This document shows, piece after piece, positions 1 through 7,528 of a stretch of 64,000 bases of DNA. The translations under genes and the position numbers were made by a program. Numbering within the stretch: position 1 is the first letter of the stretch; the number at the start of each line of letters is the position of its first letter. Location: the NCBI GenBank assembly GCA_020847395.1, contig JADLCD010000149.1, positions 24,164-88,163 on the forward strand, in the 5' to 3' direction. A model generated the notes under the pieces. That model saw only the letters and a list, made by a program, of their open reading frames with translations. It searched no databases and was not told the origin of the DNA. The DNA is from Chitinophagaceae bacterium. Lineage in GTDB: Bacteria; Bacteroidota; Bacteroidia; Chitinophagales; Chitinophagaceae.

Positions 1-1
1 A

Positions 2-418
2 CTTCGTGATAAATTGAACCTTAAAGAAGCTGCTTTAGCTAATAATTGGTTGATATTAGATTCTCTTAAAGGAAAATTCATTTTTGTTATTACTAATGCG
101 ACAGAAATTACGCATAGAAATCCTTTGAATGAATATTTATCAGCGCAAAAAAATGATGCAACTTGCTTTGTTGCTGCTGAAATAAAAAATGAAGATGAAA
201 TACTAAATCCTACAAATTTTTTTCCTGAAAATTTTTCTAACGTTGTTTTTTTTAATCTCAATTATAGCGATAGAAATTTAGCTCCGAAAATAAATACCAT
301 AAATTGTTTGAGCAGAGTGTTTGGGACTCCAAGCCCTGAATCACTTGAAATTTTTAATGAACTTATTAACGACAAAGTCAACTTTGTAGCATTTGATAAT
401 TTTAAATTAAAAAAATAG
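2..418 (+). CDS. C-terminal fragment of a Ca2+-dependent phosphoinositide phospholipase C-like protein (partial)
   Basis: The reading frame is open to the left window edge, so the gene starts outside; the TTG at 14 is just an internal Leu codon. About 138 residues are visible. The pattern LKEAALANNW, then LKGKFIFVI, then NVVFFN, and finally NFVAFDNF near the end resembles the C-terminal half of the PI-PLC-C1 (Ca2+-dependent phosphoinositide PLC) family, where the equivalent blocks are a LxEAVxxxGWP helix, a GKxxFxLDN strand and a final FVSTD strand. The catalytic His residues would lie upstream of the window. The assignment is by eye from a fragment. A related GDPD/PLC-like TIM-barrel protein is the main alternative. 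Confidence 0.5.
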   Translation, partial: LRDKLNLKEAALANNWLILDSLKGKFIFVITNATEITHRNPLNEYLSAQKNDATCFVAAEIKNEDEILNPTNFFPENFSNVVFFNLNYSDRNLAPKINTINCLSRVFGTPSPESLEIFNELINDKVNFVAFDNFKLKK

Positions 419-604
419 AAACACAGCAACATGTGGCTTGCTGCAAGTGTAGCTGTACGTTGTTAGCTTCAGCAGCAGTTTGTCATTATTCAGCACCGAT
501 TCCGGGCAGGCGAATGCTATAACCACGGCATAAGAAATTTGTATTTAAAAATAGAGATAGTCTGGTGAAGCAACGGTACATTCTCAAGCCGGGATATCCC
601 CGCT

Positions 605-628
605 GTACGAAGTCTCCCGACTTCGTAC
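605..628. repeat. Perfect 10-bp-stem intergenic hairpin
   Basis: GTACGAAGTC, a TCCC loop, then GACTTCGTAC. It lies in the 419-874 gap, which holds no convincing gene. There is no T-run on either side, so it is not an intrinsic terminator. It has the same build (10-bp stem, four-base loop starting with T, 24 nt in total) as the hairpin at 3600-3623, suggesting a family of short dispersed palindromes. The rest of the gap shows an attC-like imperfect palindrome around 428-472, described under findings. Confidence 0.6.
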
Positions 629-874
629 TTCCTATATTCTTCAGAAACTTCATCGCTGCAAAAAGCGACCATTCATTTTGCTGTTTGCAAAAAGTCAAAA
701 TGAATTAGCATCGCCGGTAACAGGAGTGTAAGCATATCGAATTAATATAACTTGTATATCAAAATCACTTTTAACAGGATCATTTTTACGTGAGAAGGAC
801 GCAAAATATTGCAGCCATATGAGCTTTTTCTATCGTTGTATTTTCGCTATATTTATTTGAAATTAACAGTAGTC

Positions 875-1090
875 ATGGAATTGATTATAGATTTTGACAA
901 TATACAGGACTCCTCGAAAAAGAAGTTTTTGCTTAGCACTTTAAAATTTCTTGGTATTAAGTTTAAAACATCTGAGAATCCCCAAACCTTAGAAGAATAT
1001 AATGAAGATATTGAAGCAGGGAATGCTGAAATTGAGATGGATGATTTTATATCTGCCGAAGATTTAAAAAGAGAAGCGGCAAAATGGTAG
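875..1090 (+). CDS. Antitoxin of a RelBE/ParDE-like type II toxin-antitoxin pair
   Basis: A 71-residue acidic protein encoded directly upstream of, and overlapping by 7 bp, a RelE/ParE-fold toxin gene. The ATG at 875 is preferred over an in-frame upstream start at 809, because the extra 22 residues (rich in Tyr, Phe and Leu) look like translated intergenic DNA. The C-terminal half (EEYNEDIEAGNAEIEMDD, then AEDLKREAAKW) is the kind of acidic helical tail that wraps around a RelE-type toxin. A DNA-binding fold is not recognisable by eye. By family behaviour it would neutralise the toxin and repress the operon. The identification rests mainly on gene order, size and charge. Confidence 0.7.
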   Translation: MELIIDFDNIQDSSKKKFLLSTLKFLGIKFKTSENPQTLEEYNEDIEAGNAEIEMDDFISAEDLKREAAKW

Positions 1091-1374
1091 TCATTTGGAG
1101 CAAGCGGGCAAAGCCAGCACTTCTAAATGCCTATAGTTACATTTATAAAGACTCTCCTCAAAATGCTATAAAAGTCAGGGATGAAATAATTGACGTTACC
1201 ATTAATCTGCCCAGGCACCCTGAGTTCTATCCTCCTGATAAGTTTAAGAAAGACAACGATGGTTGTTGGAGAGCGTTCGAGCTGCATAAATACCGGATAT
1301 CTTACAGTGTTATGAAAACGGAAATACGAATAGTACGGGTACGGCATACAAGCCGGTCGCCTAAGGGCTATTAA
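1084..1374 (+). CDS. RelE/ParE-family toxin
   Basis: A 96-residue basic protein. The N-terminus MVVIWSKRAKPALLNAYSYI and the C-terminus RIVRVRHTSRSP followed by GY match the usual start (I-WS-xAxxxL) and end (RVxHxSRxPxxY) of RelE/ParE toxins in Bacteroidota. The middle holds the expected YRISYSV beta strand. Members either cleave ribosome-bound mRNA (RelE) or inhibit gyrase (ParE). The sequence alone does not tell which, though the terminal RHTSRSP is seen often in ParE/RelE hybrids. Its ATG lies inside the end of the antitoxin gene (7-bp overlap), implying translational coupling. Length is normal and no disruption is seen. Confidence 0.85.
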   Translation: MVVIWSKRAKPALLNAYSYIYKDSPQNAIKVRDEIIDVTINLPRHPEFYPPDKFKKDNDGCWRAFELHKYRISYSVMKTEIRIVRVRHTSRSPKGY

Positions 1375-1432
1375 TGAGATTTACGTTCATATATTTTGCT
1401 GATCAGCGAACAGAAACCTGAACGGAGCGTCA

Positions 1433-1453
1433 CCTGCCTGCCGGACAGGCAGG
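1433..1453. repeat. CCTGCCTG/CAGGCAGG intergenic palindrome
   Basis: CCTGCCTG, loop CCGGA, CAGGCAGG: an 8-bp perfect stem of high GC content in an AT-rich gap between the toxin gene and the nuclease gene. There is no T-run, so it is unlikely to be a terminator. It looks like a dispersed palindromic repeat unit. No second copy occurs in this window. Confidence 0.5.
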
Positions 1454-1549
1454 CAAGGAACGATGATTGTTGTACTGCAACTTGTAAACAAAATTTCTCC
1501 CTTCGCTTTTTTCATCTCGCGAAAGCAATAATATAAATTGCTTTTTGCA

Positions 1550-1557
1550 TACATTTG
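1550..1557 (+). promoter_or_regulatory. Bacteroidota -7 box upstream of the ERCC4 nuclease gene
   Basis: TACATTTG is a perfect TAnnTTTG match. A well-spaced TTG at -33 is not obvious. A start of transcription near 1563 would put the ATG at 1588 about 25 nt downstream and argues against translation from the TTG at 1555, which lies inside the box. Confidence 0.45.
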
Positions 1558-1587
1558 AATGCCAGGCTTCATTACAATTGCTTTCCT

Positions 1588-2220
1588 ATGCTTATTTCCA
1601 TTCAGGCTGACCATAGAGAGAACGCTTCCGGTATTCCGCAGCTCCTTTCAGAAAATACAGAAGTATTGTTATCTGTTTGTACCTTACCTGCCGGGGACTA
1701 TATTATTAACGGAACCATTGGAATAGAAAGGAAATCAGCAGAAGATTTTATACAAAGCATAATATCCAACCACCTGTTTGACCAGATAGCGAGGCTGAAG
1801 CGTTCTGTATCACGCACATTGCTGATAGTGGAAGGCAACCCTTACAGCACCGCTCATAAAATGCTACCATCCGCTATCAGGGGTGCAGTATTATCTGTTT
1901 TAATTTCCTGGCAGGTACCTGCTATCTTTTCAAAAAATAAGGAAAATACTGTTGCATTACTGCTTGCAATCGCCCGGCAGGATATGAACATTTCAACGCA
2001 TATTGCTGCTCCGAAAAACTATCGTCCTAAAAAAACGGTAAGCAGGCAATTGTTTTTTCTGCAGGGGATACCAGGCGTTGGTCCTGCGCTGGCAGTGCGG
2101 TTGATGGAAAAATTTGGCAACCTGAAAGTGGTTGTTAATGCCACGGAAGAAGAATTAAGAAGCGTAGAAGGCATAGGCAGAAATAAGGTGAAAAAGATAT
2201 CCGGGTTTATTAACGGGTAA
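1588..2220 (+). CDS. ERCC4-type nuclease with helix-hairpin-helix domain (XPF/Mus81 family)
   Basis: A 210-residue protein. The N-terminal nuclease core shows D8-HREN, GDYII around residue 37 and the hallmark ERKS (47-50), matching the GDxxxxxxxERKxxxD signature of the XPF/Mus81/Hef nucleases. Residues about 160-205 form a double helix-hairpin-helix (GIPGVGP, then VEGIGRNK), used to bind branched DNA. These enzymes cut flap, fork or nicked structures. Start chosen at the ATG at 1588; the upstream TTG at 1555 falls inside a -7 box. No helicase domain is present. It is a stand-alone gene; the neighbouring toxin-antitoxin pair and ATPase are not obvious partners. Confidence 0.85.
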   Translation: MLISIQADHRENASGIPQLLSENTEVLLSVCTLPAGDYIINGTIGIERKSAEDFIQSIISNHLFDQIARLKRSVSRTLLIVEGNPYSTAHKMLPSAIRGAVLSVLISWQVPAIFSKNKENTVALLLAIARQDMNISTHIAAPKNYRPKKTVSRQLFFLQGIPGVGPALAVRLMEKFGNLKVVVNATEEELRSVEGIGRNKVKKISGFING

Positions 2221-2289
2221 TTAATTGCTATAGGGTAGGCCCAATTAAATGAGATTTGAATATTGTAAAAAATGATAATAAAATCATTA

Positions 2290-2353
2290 AAATAACTTAT
2301 TTTATATAAATTACGTCAATTAAATAACTTATTTTATATAAATTACGTCAATT
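2290..2353. repeat. Two tandem copies of a 32-bp AT-rich unit
   Basis: Copy 1 is 2290-2321 and copy 2 is 2322-2353, identical over 32 bp. The unit contains ATAACTTATTTTATATAAAT followed by TACGTCAATT. It ends 24 bp before the ATG of the ATPase gene and 13 bp before a TATATTTG -7 box (2367-2374), so it could be a duplicated operator or a recent slippage product. Confidence 0.8.
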
Positions 2354-2377
2354 ATAATTAAAAACCTATATTTGGAA

Positions 2378-3502
2378 ATGCTGCAAAGGGCTTTATATAA
2401 TAATATTCTTGCCAATACCGGCAAGCAAAAAGTAAGCATTTTATTGGGAGCAAGACGGGTAGGCAAAACGCACTTGTTGCAGCAGATCAAAAACAATATG
2501 CCGCAGGGTTGCCTGTGGCTGAATGGTGAAGACCAAACGGTGGCTGATATTCTTGAAGAAAGAAGCATTGCCAATTATAAAAGACTTGTACAGGGTTATA
2601 CATTGTTGATAATAGATGAAGCGCAATACATAAGCGACATAAGCAGGAAGCTAAAGCTTATGATTGATGAGATACATCCTTTGCATATTATTATTACCGG
2701 CTCAAGCGCTTTTGATATGCAGCAGACCGGCGAACCGCTTACCGGCCGCAGCATCACCTATACAATGTTCCCTGTGGCGCAAATGGAGCTTGCAAAACAG
2801 GAAAATCTTATCCAGACAAAAGAGCTGCTGGACGAACGCGTTGTGTTTGGGGGCTATCCCGAAGTAATTACATTGCCCACGCTTGCCGAAAAACAACAGT
2901 ATTTATTTGAACTGATCAACACTTACCTGTTAAAAGATATACTGGCATTTGAAGATATAAGAAATCCGCAAAAGCTAAAAGACCTGCTGGTGCTGCTGGC
3001 TTACCAGATTGGTAGCGAGGTCTCCCTCGACGAATTAGGCAGGCAGTTGGGACTTAGCAAAAATACGGTTGACCGGTATTTAGACCTGCTCAGTAAAGTA
3101 TTTGTAATATACAACCGCAGGGGATATAGCAGGAACTTAAGGAAGGAAGTAGCGAAAAGCAGCCGCTGGTATTTTTATGATAACGGTATACGCAATGCCA
3201 TTATAAGTAATTTTAATTTGCCTGCGCTGCGGCAGGATATGGGCATGTTATGGGAAAACTATATTGCATCTGAAAGAATAAAGTACCACGCTTATAACAA
3301 TTTTTTTGTGAACAGCTATTTCTGGCGCACATACGACCAACAGGAAATTGACCTTGTAGAAGAACAAAATGCTGCACTCAGCGCTTACGAATTTAAATGG
3401 AGAGAGGATAAGGCAAAAATCCCCGTTGCATTTGCAAAAGCATACCCGGATGCTCCGTTTTCTGTAATACACTCCAATAACTATCTCAACTTTATTACAT
3501 AA
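2378..3502 (+). CDS. AAA ATPase with C-terminal DUF4143 domain
   Basis: A 374-residue protein with Walker A GARRVGKT (24-31), Walker B LLIIDEAQ (76-83) and a sensor-like ITGSSAF. The C-terminal half carries the DUF4143 features (YLLKDILAFEDIRNPQKL, then YDNGIRNAI, and WRTYDQQEIDLV with a nuclease-like D/E-V pattern). Proteins of this type (AAA_14 + DUF4143) are widespread; their role is not established. The ATG at 2378 is preferred over the TTG at 2372, since family members begin MxxRxLYxxI. A 32-bp tandem repeat and a TATATTTG box lie immediately upstream. The gene is intact. Confidence 0.85.
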   Translation: MLQRALYNNILANTGKQKVSILLGARRVGKTHLLQQIKNNMPQGCLWLNGEDQTVADILEERSIANYKRLVQGYTLLIIDEAQYISDISRKLKLMIDEIHPLHIIITGSSAFDMQQTGEPLTGRSITYTMFPVAQMELAKQENLIQTKELLDERVVFGGYPEVITLPTLAEKQQYLFELINTYLLKDILAFEDIRNPQKLKDLLVLLAYQIGSEVSLDELGRQLGLSKNTVDRYLDLLSKVFVIYNRRGYSRNLRKEVAKSSRWYFYDNGIRNAIISNFNLPALRQDMGMLWENYIASERIKYHAYNNFFVNSYFWRTYDQQEIDLVEEQNAALSAYEFKWREDKAKIPVAFAKAYPDAPFSVIHSNNYLNFIT

Positions 3503-3568
3503 TATTACGGTTAAGAAAGTTTTGTTTAAACGATTACAGGTTCTTGTTCAAAAAAAACTCCGGCAATA

Positions 3569-3707
3569 TTTAATAAAACATCCTCACCTTAACCCTGCTG
3601 TGCGTGGCGTCTTCGCCACGCACAACTTTGTTATCGCCTCCGGCACACATGCTGTGTGTTTAAGTTGGAAACCTGTAACCCCTTTAATACAACATCCTCA
3701 CCTTAAT
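3569..3707. repeat. 24-bp direct repeats (serA 3' end) flanking a hairpin-bearing insert
   Basis: The segment 3684-3707 (last seven codons and stop of serA) is repeated with one mismatch at 3569-3592. Between them lie 91 bp holding a perfect hairpin at 3600-3623 (GTGCGTGGCG, loop TCTT, CGCCACGCAC) and a smaller ACACA-TGC-TGTGT hairpin (3645-3657). The pattern looks like a palindromic element inserted with duplication of the gene end, or a local duplication. Confidence 0.75.
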
Positions 3708-4922
3708 CGTTTCCTTAATACCCTTTAGCAATTCCATTGCTTCTTTTGAAAGATGCTTATCAACATCAAGCACCACATAACCAATTTCATCATTGGTTTT
3801 AAGATATTGTCCTAATATGTTGATGTTATGAGATGATAGTTGGGTATTGATCTGTGAAAGTACGCCCGGTACGTTTTCATGTATATGTAAAATACGATGT
3901 GTTCCCTCCTGTAAAGGCAACGCTAATTCAGGCACGGTGTGTGAGCCTGTTGTTATGCCTGTTTCAAGAAAGTTGATGAGTTTCATGCTCACATCTTCGC
4001 CGATATTTGCCTGTGCCTCTTCTGTTGAACCTCCGATATGTGGAGTAAGAATTACATTTGGCAGGTTTTGTAAAGGACTTGAAAACCTGTCGCCATTTTT
4101 TTCAGGCTCAACAGGAAATACATCAATAGCTGCACCTGAAAGTTGTCCACTCTGTAATGCATTGCTCAATGCATCCAGGTCAACCACTTCACCTCTTGCA
4201 TAATTAATGAGAATGCTGCCTTGTTTAAAATTTTTTATAACGCCTGCTGATATAAGATTTTTTGTTTGTGCTGTTTCGGGCACGTGGAGTGTTATAATAT
4301 CGGCTTCAGATACCAATTCCTTAATGCTTTTTCTTGCCTGCGCATTACCTAATGGTAATCTTGTAACAATGTCGTAGAAAATCACCTTCATACCTAATGC
4401 TTCTGCCAGCACGCTTACCTGCGCGCCGATATTTCCGTATCCTATTATCCCCAGGGTTTTACCACGCAGTTCATAACTACCTTTGGCTTCTTTCATCCAT
4501 TTGCCTTCATGCGCTGCTTTATTTTTATCCGGAATACGGCGTATGAGCATTACCGATAGTCCGATTACAAGCTCTGCTACAGACCTTGTATTTGAGTATG
4601 GCGCATTAAAAACAGATACACCATGTTCGGTTGCCTTATCAAGGTTCACCTGGTTTACGCCAATACAAAAACAACCTATAGCCTGTAATTTGGGAGCAGC
4701 ATTTAATATAGCGGGAGTTATCTGCGATTTGGAGCGGATACCTAACATGTGTACATCCTTCACAGCTTTTATCAACTCTTCTTCGGGTAGTGCACCTGTT
4801 ACTTTTTTGATAGAAGTATACCCGGCTTTTTTAAAATTCTGAACAGCAAGATCGCTGATGTTTTCAAGTAATAAAATGTTAATTTTTTCTTTGGGATAAC
4901 TGGTCCGTTTTTTGTCAGTCAT
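3684..4922 (-). CDS. serA: D-3-phosphoglycerate dehydrogenase (SerA)
   Basis: A 412-residue protein of the same size as the E. coli enzyme. It oxidises 3-phosphoglycerate with NAD+, the first step of serine synthesis in the cytoplasm. It has the Rossmann motif GYGNIG (161-166) and the catalytic set Arg243 (NYARGEVVD), Glu272 (DVFPVEPE) and His295 (TPHIGGST). A C-terminal ACT domain (about 335-412), normally the serine-feedback site, ends in IKVRMLY like the E. coli protein. The gene stands alone and is divergent from the serine hydrolase gene. A TATTTTTG box lies 20 bp upstream. glyA, which uses the serine produced, is elsewhere in the window. Confidence 0.95.
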   Translation of the reverse strand: MTDKKRTSYPKEKINILLLENISDLAVQNFKKAGYTSIKKVTGALPEEELIKAVKDVHMLGIRSKSQITPAILNAAPKLQAIGCFCIGVNQVNLDKATEHGVSVFNAPYSNTRSVAELVIGLSVMLIRRIPDKNKAAHEGKWMKEAKGSYELRGKTLGIIGYGNIGAQVSVLAEALGMKVIFYDIVTRLPLGNAQARKSIKELVSEADIITLHVPETAQTKNLISAGVIKNFKQGSILINYARGEVVDLDALSNALQSGQLSGAAIDVFPVEPEKNGDRFSSPLQNLPNVILTPHIGGSTEEAQANIGEDVSMKLINFLETGITTGSHTVPELALPLQEGTHRILHIHENVPGVLSQINTQLSSHNINILGQYLKTNDEIGYVVLDVDKHLSKEAMELLKGIKETIKVRMLY

Positions 4923-4942
4923 ATTTTATTTAAAATTGGACG

Positions 4943-4950
4943 CAAAAATA
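4943..4950 (-). promoter_or_regulatory. -7 box of serA
   Basis: On the minus strand TATTTTTG followed by CGTCC, a perfect TAnnTTTG match 20 bp upstream of the serA ATG. No clear -33 TTG is seen. The 59-bp serA/hydrolase divergent gap must also hold the rightward promoter. Confidence 0.5.
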
Positions 4951-4981
4951 ATAACTTATTGCCTTTTTACGTTTTTTTGAC

Positions 4982-6166
4982 ATGTATCCCATGAGAAACT
5001 GTTCATTTATACATATCATTATTTTTTGTTTTCTTATATCCGGCTGCTATTACACTACTATTGATAAGAAAAAACAGGTGGTAACGCAAGATCGTGCAGA
5101 TTCTTTAACTATAGCAGTTGATTCCAATATTTCAAAGGCGGAGTTGGCGAGATATTATAGTGCTGCACAGGATTTTTATGAAAATACGCTTGAAAAAAGC
5201 CATTTCAACGGAGAGTTTCTTGTAGCTAAAAAAGGCGAAATCATTTTTGAAAAATATAGCGGTTATGGTCATTTAGACCAAAAAGACGCGCTTACAGAAA
5301 ATAGTGCTATTCATCTCGCATCTGTATCCAAAACTTTCACGGCAATGGCTACCCTAAAATTGTGGGAAGAAGGAAAACTACAGATTAATGATGAAGTTTC
5401 AACTTACCTCACCGGGTTTCCCTATAAAGGAGTAACTATAAAAACTTTGCTCAATCATAGAAGCGGGTTGCCTAATTATGTGCATGTGATGGAGCAACTG
5501 GGCTGGGATAAGAAAAAAATTGTAACCAATCCGGATGTATTGCAGTTTTTGATTGAGAAAAAGAAAAACCTCCAGGTTAGCGCACCTGATCGTTCATTCC
5601 ATTATTGCAATACCAACTATGCATTACTCGCATTGATTATTGAAAAAGTAAGCGGCATACCTTATCCTCAATTTATTTACGAAAACTTTTTTGCCCCGCT
5701 TGGTATGACGAACAGCTATGTATTTACCATGTCTGACTCGGCTAAATCTTTACCATCTTATAACTGGAAAAATAAGCAGGAGGCATTTACTTTTTTAGAC
5801 GCTGTATATGGAGATAAAAATATTTATAGTACCGTTCGCGACCTGTTGAAATGGGAAACAGCGCTTACTTATGGCAACATGTTTAAGCAGGCAACACTTG
5901 ATTCTGCTTACAAAGGATACAGTTACGAGAAGAAAGGCATTAAAAATTATGGATTGGGCTGGCGCATGCTGGAATATCCGAATAATGATAAAATCATTTT
6001 TCATAATGGATGGTGGCATGGCAACAATACTGTTTTTGCCCGGTTGATTAAAGATTCTGCTACCATTATTATCCTGGGTAATAAATACAACCGCAATATT
6101 TACCAGGCAAAAAAACTCTTTACGGCTTTTGGCGACTACGAAACGGAAGAGGAGACGGAAGAATAG
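4982..6166 (+). CDS. Serine hydrolase of the beta-lactamase (class C/PBP4*) family, lipoprotein
   Basis: A 394-residue protein with a signal peptide ending in the lipobox LISGC (Cys22), so probably anchored in the membrane. The catalytic motifs are S114-V-S-K117 (SxxK), Y208-C-N210 (YxN) and a late HNGWWHG in the position of the KTG/HxG box. The family includes D-Ala-D-Ala peptidases, esterases and class C beta-lactamases, so the substrate cannot be fixed. The ATG at 4982 or the one at 4991 could be used; both keep the signal peptide. It stands alone, divergent from serA. The C-terminus ends in a run of Glu and Thr. Confidence 0.85.
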   Translation: MYPMRNCSFIHIIIFCFLISGCYYTTIDKKKQVVTQDRADSLTIAVDSNISKAELARYYSAAQDFYENTLEKSHFNGEFLVAKKGEIIFEKYSGYGHLDQKDALTENSAIHLASVSKTFTAMATLKLWEEGKLQINDEVSTYLTGFPYKGVTIKTLLNHRSGLPNYVHVMEQLGWDKKKIVTNPDVLQFLIEKKKNLQVSAPDRSFHYCNTNYALLALIIEKVSGIPYPQFIYENFFAPLGMTNSYVFTMSDSAKSLPSYNWKNKQEAFTFLDAVYGDKNIYSTVRDLLKWETALTYGNMFKQATLDSAYKGYSYEKKGIKNYGLGWRMLEYPNNDKIIFHNGWWHGNNTVFARLIKDSATIIILGNKYNRNIYQAKKLFTAFGDYETEEETEE

Positions 6167-6184
6167 AAGTGCAGCCTCTCCCTG

Positions 6185-6201
6185 CCTCTCCAAAGGAGAG
6201 G
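6185..6201. repeat. CCTCTCC-AAA-GGAGAGG hairpin
   Basis: A perfect 7-bp stem with an AAA loop, 18 bp after the hydrolase stop codon, with no T-run behind it. It may be a short dispersed palindrome. Further right (about 6300-6375) the DNA consists of repeated TTTTCAAATT-like words up to the pdhB promoter. Confidence 0.45.
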
Positions 6202-6383
6202 AGACCTGTACACAGCCCCGCTTATTATAGCATTTTATAATTATTAATCAACATGAACGCCAAAGGATAATGCAAAAACACTTTTTTGCTTTTGCCTATA
6301 TTTTCAAATTTTCGAATTCTCTCATTTTCAAATTAATTCCCCATTTCCACACTTTCAAATTTTCAAATTCCACATTCCCCTTG

Positions 6384-6417
6384 TTTTTGGTTATCTGGCT
6401 CACATCCAATATTTTTG
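6384..6417 (+). promoter_or_regulatory. Promoter of the pyruvate dehydrogenase E1-beta gene
   Basis: TTTTTG (6384-6389), 20-bp spacer, TATTTTTG (6410-6417): a perfect match to the Bacteroidota TTG-N17-23-TAnnTTTG promoter. Expected transcription start is about 6423, 19 nt before the chosen ATG at 6442. Confidence 0.7.
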
Positions 6418-6441
6418 CTCTCCTCAAACCACAAATACAGC

Positions 6442-7431
6442 ATGGCAAATCGTGTAATACAATTCCGTGAAGCGCTTCGTGAAGCAATGAGTGAAGAAAT
6501 GCGTCGTGATGAACGTGTTTATTTAATGGGAGAAGAAGTAGCAGAATATAATGGCGCTTATAAAGTAAGCCAGGGCATGTTAGATGAATTTGGCCCTAAA
6601 CGGGTAATTGATACACCCATTTCAGAATTAGGTTTTACAGCGGTAGCTGTGGGCTCAGCTCAAAATGGCTTACGCCCTATAGTGGAATATATGACCTGGA
6701 ATTTTGCTGTGTTGCCGCTCGATCAGATTCTCAATACCGCATCTAAAATGCTGGCAATGAGTGGCGGGCAGGTTGGTTGCCCTATCGTGTTTCGTGGAGC
6801 CAATGGTTCCGCAGGCCAGTTAGGCGCTCAGCACTCTACGGCTTTTGAAAGTATGTATGCCAATATACCCGGACTTAAAGTAATTTCTGTTTCTAATCCA
6901 TATGATGCCAAGGGGCTTTTAAAAAGCGCTATCCGCGATGATGACCCGGTTATTTTTATGGAAAGTGAAGTGATGTATGGCGATAAAGGAGAAGTTCCTG
7001 AAGAAGAATATCTTATTCCCATAGGTAAAGCAGATATCAAACGTGCCGGCACAGATGTAACTATAGTATCTTTCAATAAAATGATGAAAGTTGCTTTAGG
7101 CGCTGCTGAAGAACTGGCTAAAGAAGGTATCAGCGCTGAAGTTATTGACCTGCGTACAATACGCCCGCTCGACTGGCATACTGTACTGGAATCAGTAAAG
7201 AAAACCAACAGGCTGGTAATTGTGGAAGAGCAATGGCCTTTTGCTTCTGTTTCTTCTGAGCTGGCTTACAGGATACAGAAAGAAGGATTTGATTATCTTG
7301 ATGCACCTGTACGCAGAATTACCAGCGCTGATGCACCAATGCACTATGCACCAAATCTTGTTGCCGCTTATTTACCAGATGTGCCAAGAACCGTTAAGCT
7401 GGTAAAAGAAGTGATGTACCTGAAGAAGTAA
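6442..7431 (+). CDS. pdhB: Pyruvate dehydrogenase E1 component, beta subunit
   Basis: A 329-residue transketolase-like protein. The N-terminus FREALREAMSEEM, then RVYLMGEEVAEYNGAYKVS, the central PIVFRGANGSAGQLGAQHS and the C-terminal VKKTNRLVIVEEQWPFASV are diagnostic of the E1-beta subunit of the 2-oxo acid dehydrogenases, of the pyruvate-specific group. With E1-alpha it decarboxylates pyruvate and passes the acetyl group to E2. The E1-alpha and E2 genes are not next to it, unlike the usual operon; here the gene has its own promoter and terminator. The ATG at 6442 is preferred over 6415, because 6415 lies inside the -7 box. Length is normal. Confidence 0.93.
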   Translation: MANRVIQFREALREAMSEEMRRDERVYLMGEEVAEYNGAYKVSQGMLDEFGPKRVIDTPISELGFTAVAVGSAQNGLRPIVEYMTWNFAVLPLDQILNTASKMLAMSGGQVGCPIVFRGANGSAGQLGAQHSTAFESMYANIPGLKVISVSNPYDAKGLLKSAIRDDDPVIFMESEVMYGDKGEVPEEEYLIPIGKADIKRAGTDVTIVSFNKMMKVALGAAEELAKEGISAEVIDLRTIRPLDWHTVLESVKKTNRLVIVEEQWPFASVSSELAYRIQKEGFDYLDAPVRRITSADAPMHYAPNLVAAYLPDVPRTVKLVKEVMYLKK

Positions 7432-7475
7432 AATTCAATTACAGGCAATTGCCTGGTGTATGTTATATTATTTCT

Positions 7476-7507
7476 ATCCCGGAGTAAAACACTTCGGGAT
7501 TTTTTTT
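7476..7507 (+). terminator. Intrinsic terminator of pdhB
   Basis: ATCCCGGAG, loop TAAAACA, CTTCGGGAT (9-bp stem with one G-U pair), followed by seven more T. A perfect 14-bp palindrome CAGGCAATTGCCTG (7442-7455) lies just before it. Confidence 0.85.
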
Positions 7508-7528
7508 GAATACCTTTATTCCTTATTA

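Noticed and set aside
486..698. Open frame of 70 codons on the minus strand in the first gap
   Set aside because: It contains the perfect hairpin at 605-628, has no conserved look and no promoter; taken as translated repeat DNA.
7460..7528. N-terminal extension of the first TonB receptor
   Set aside because: It would run through the pdhB terminator and push the signal peptide inside the protein.
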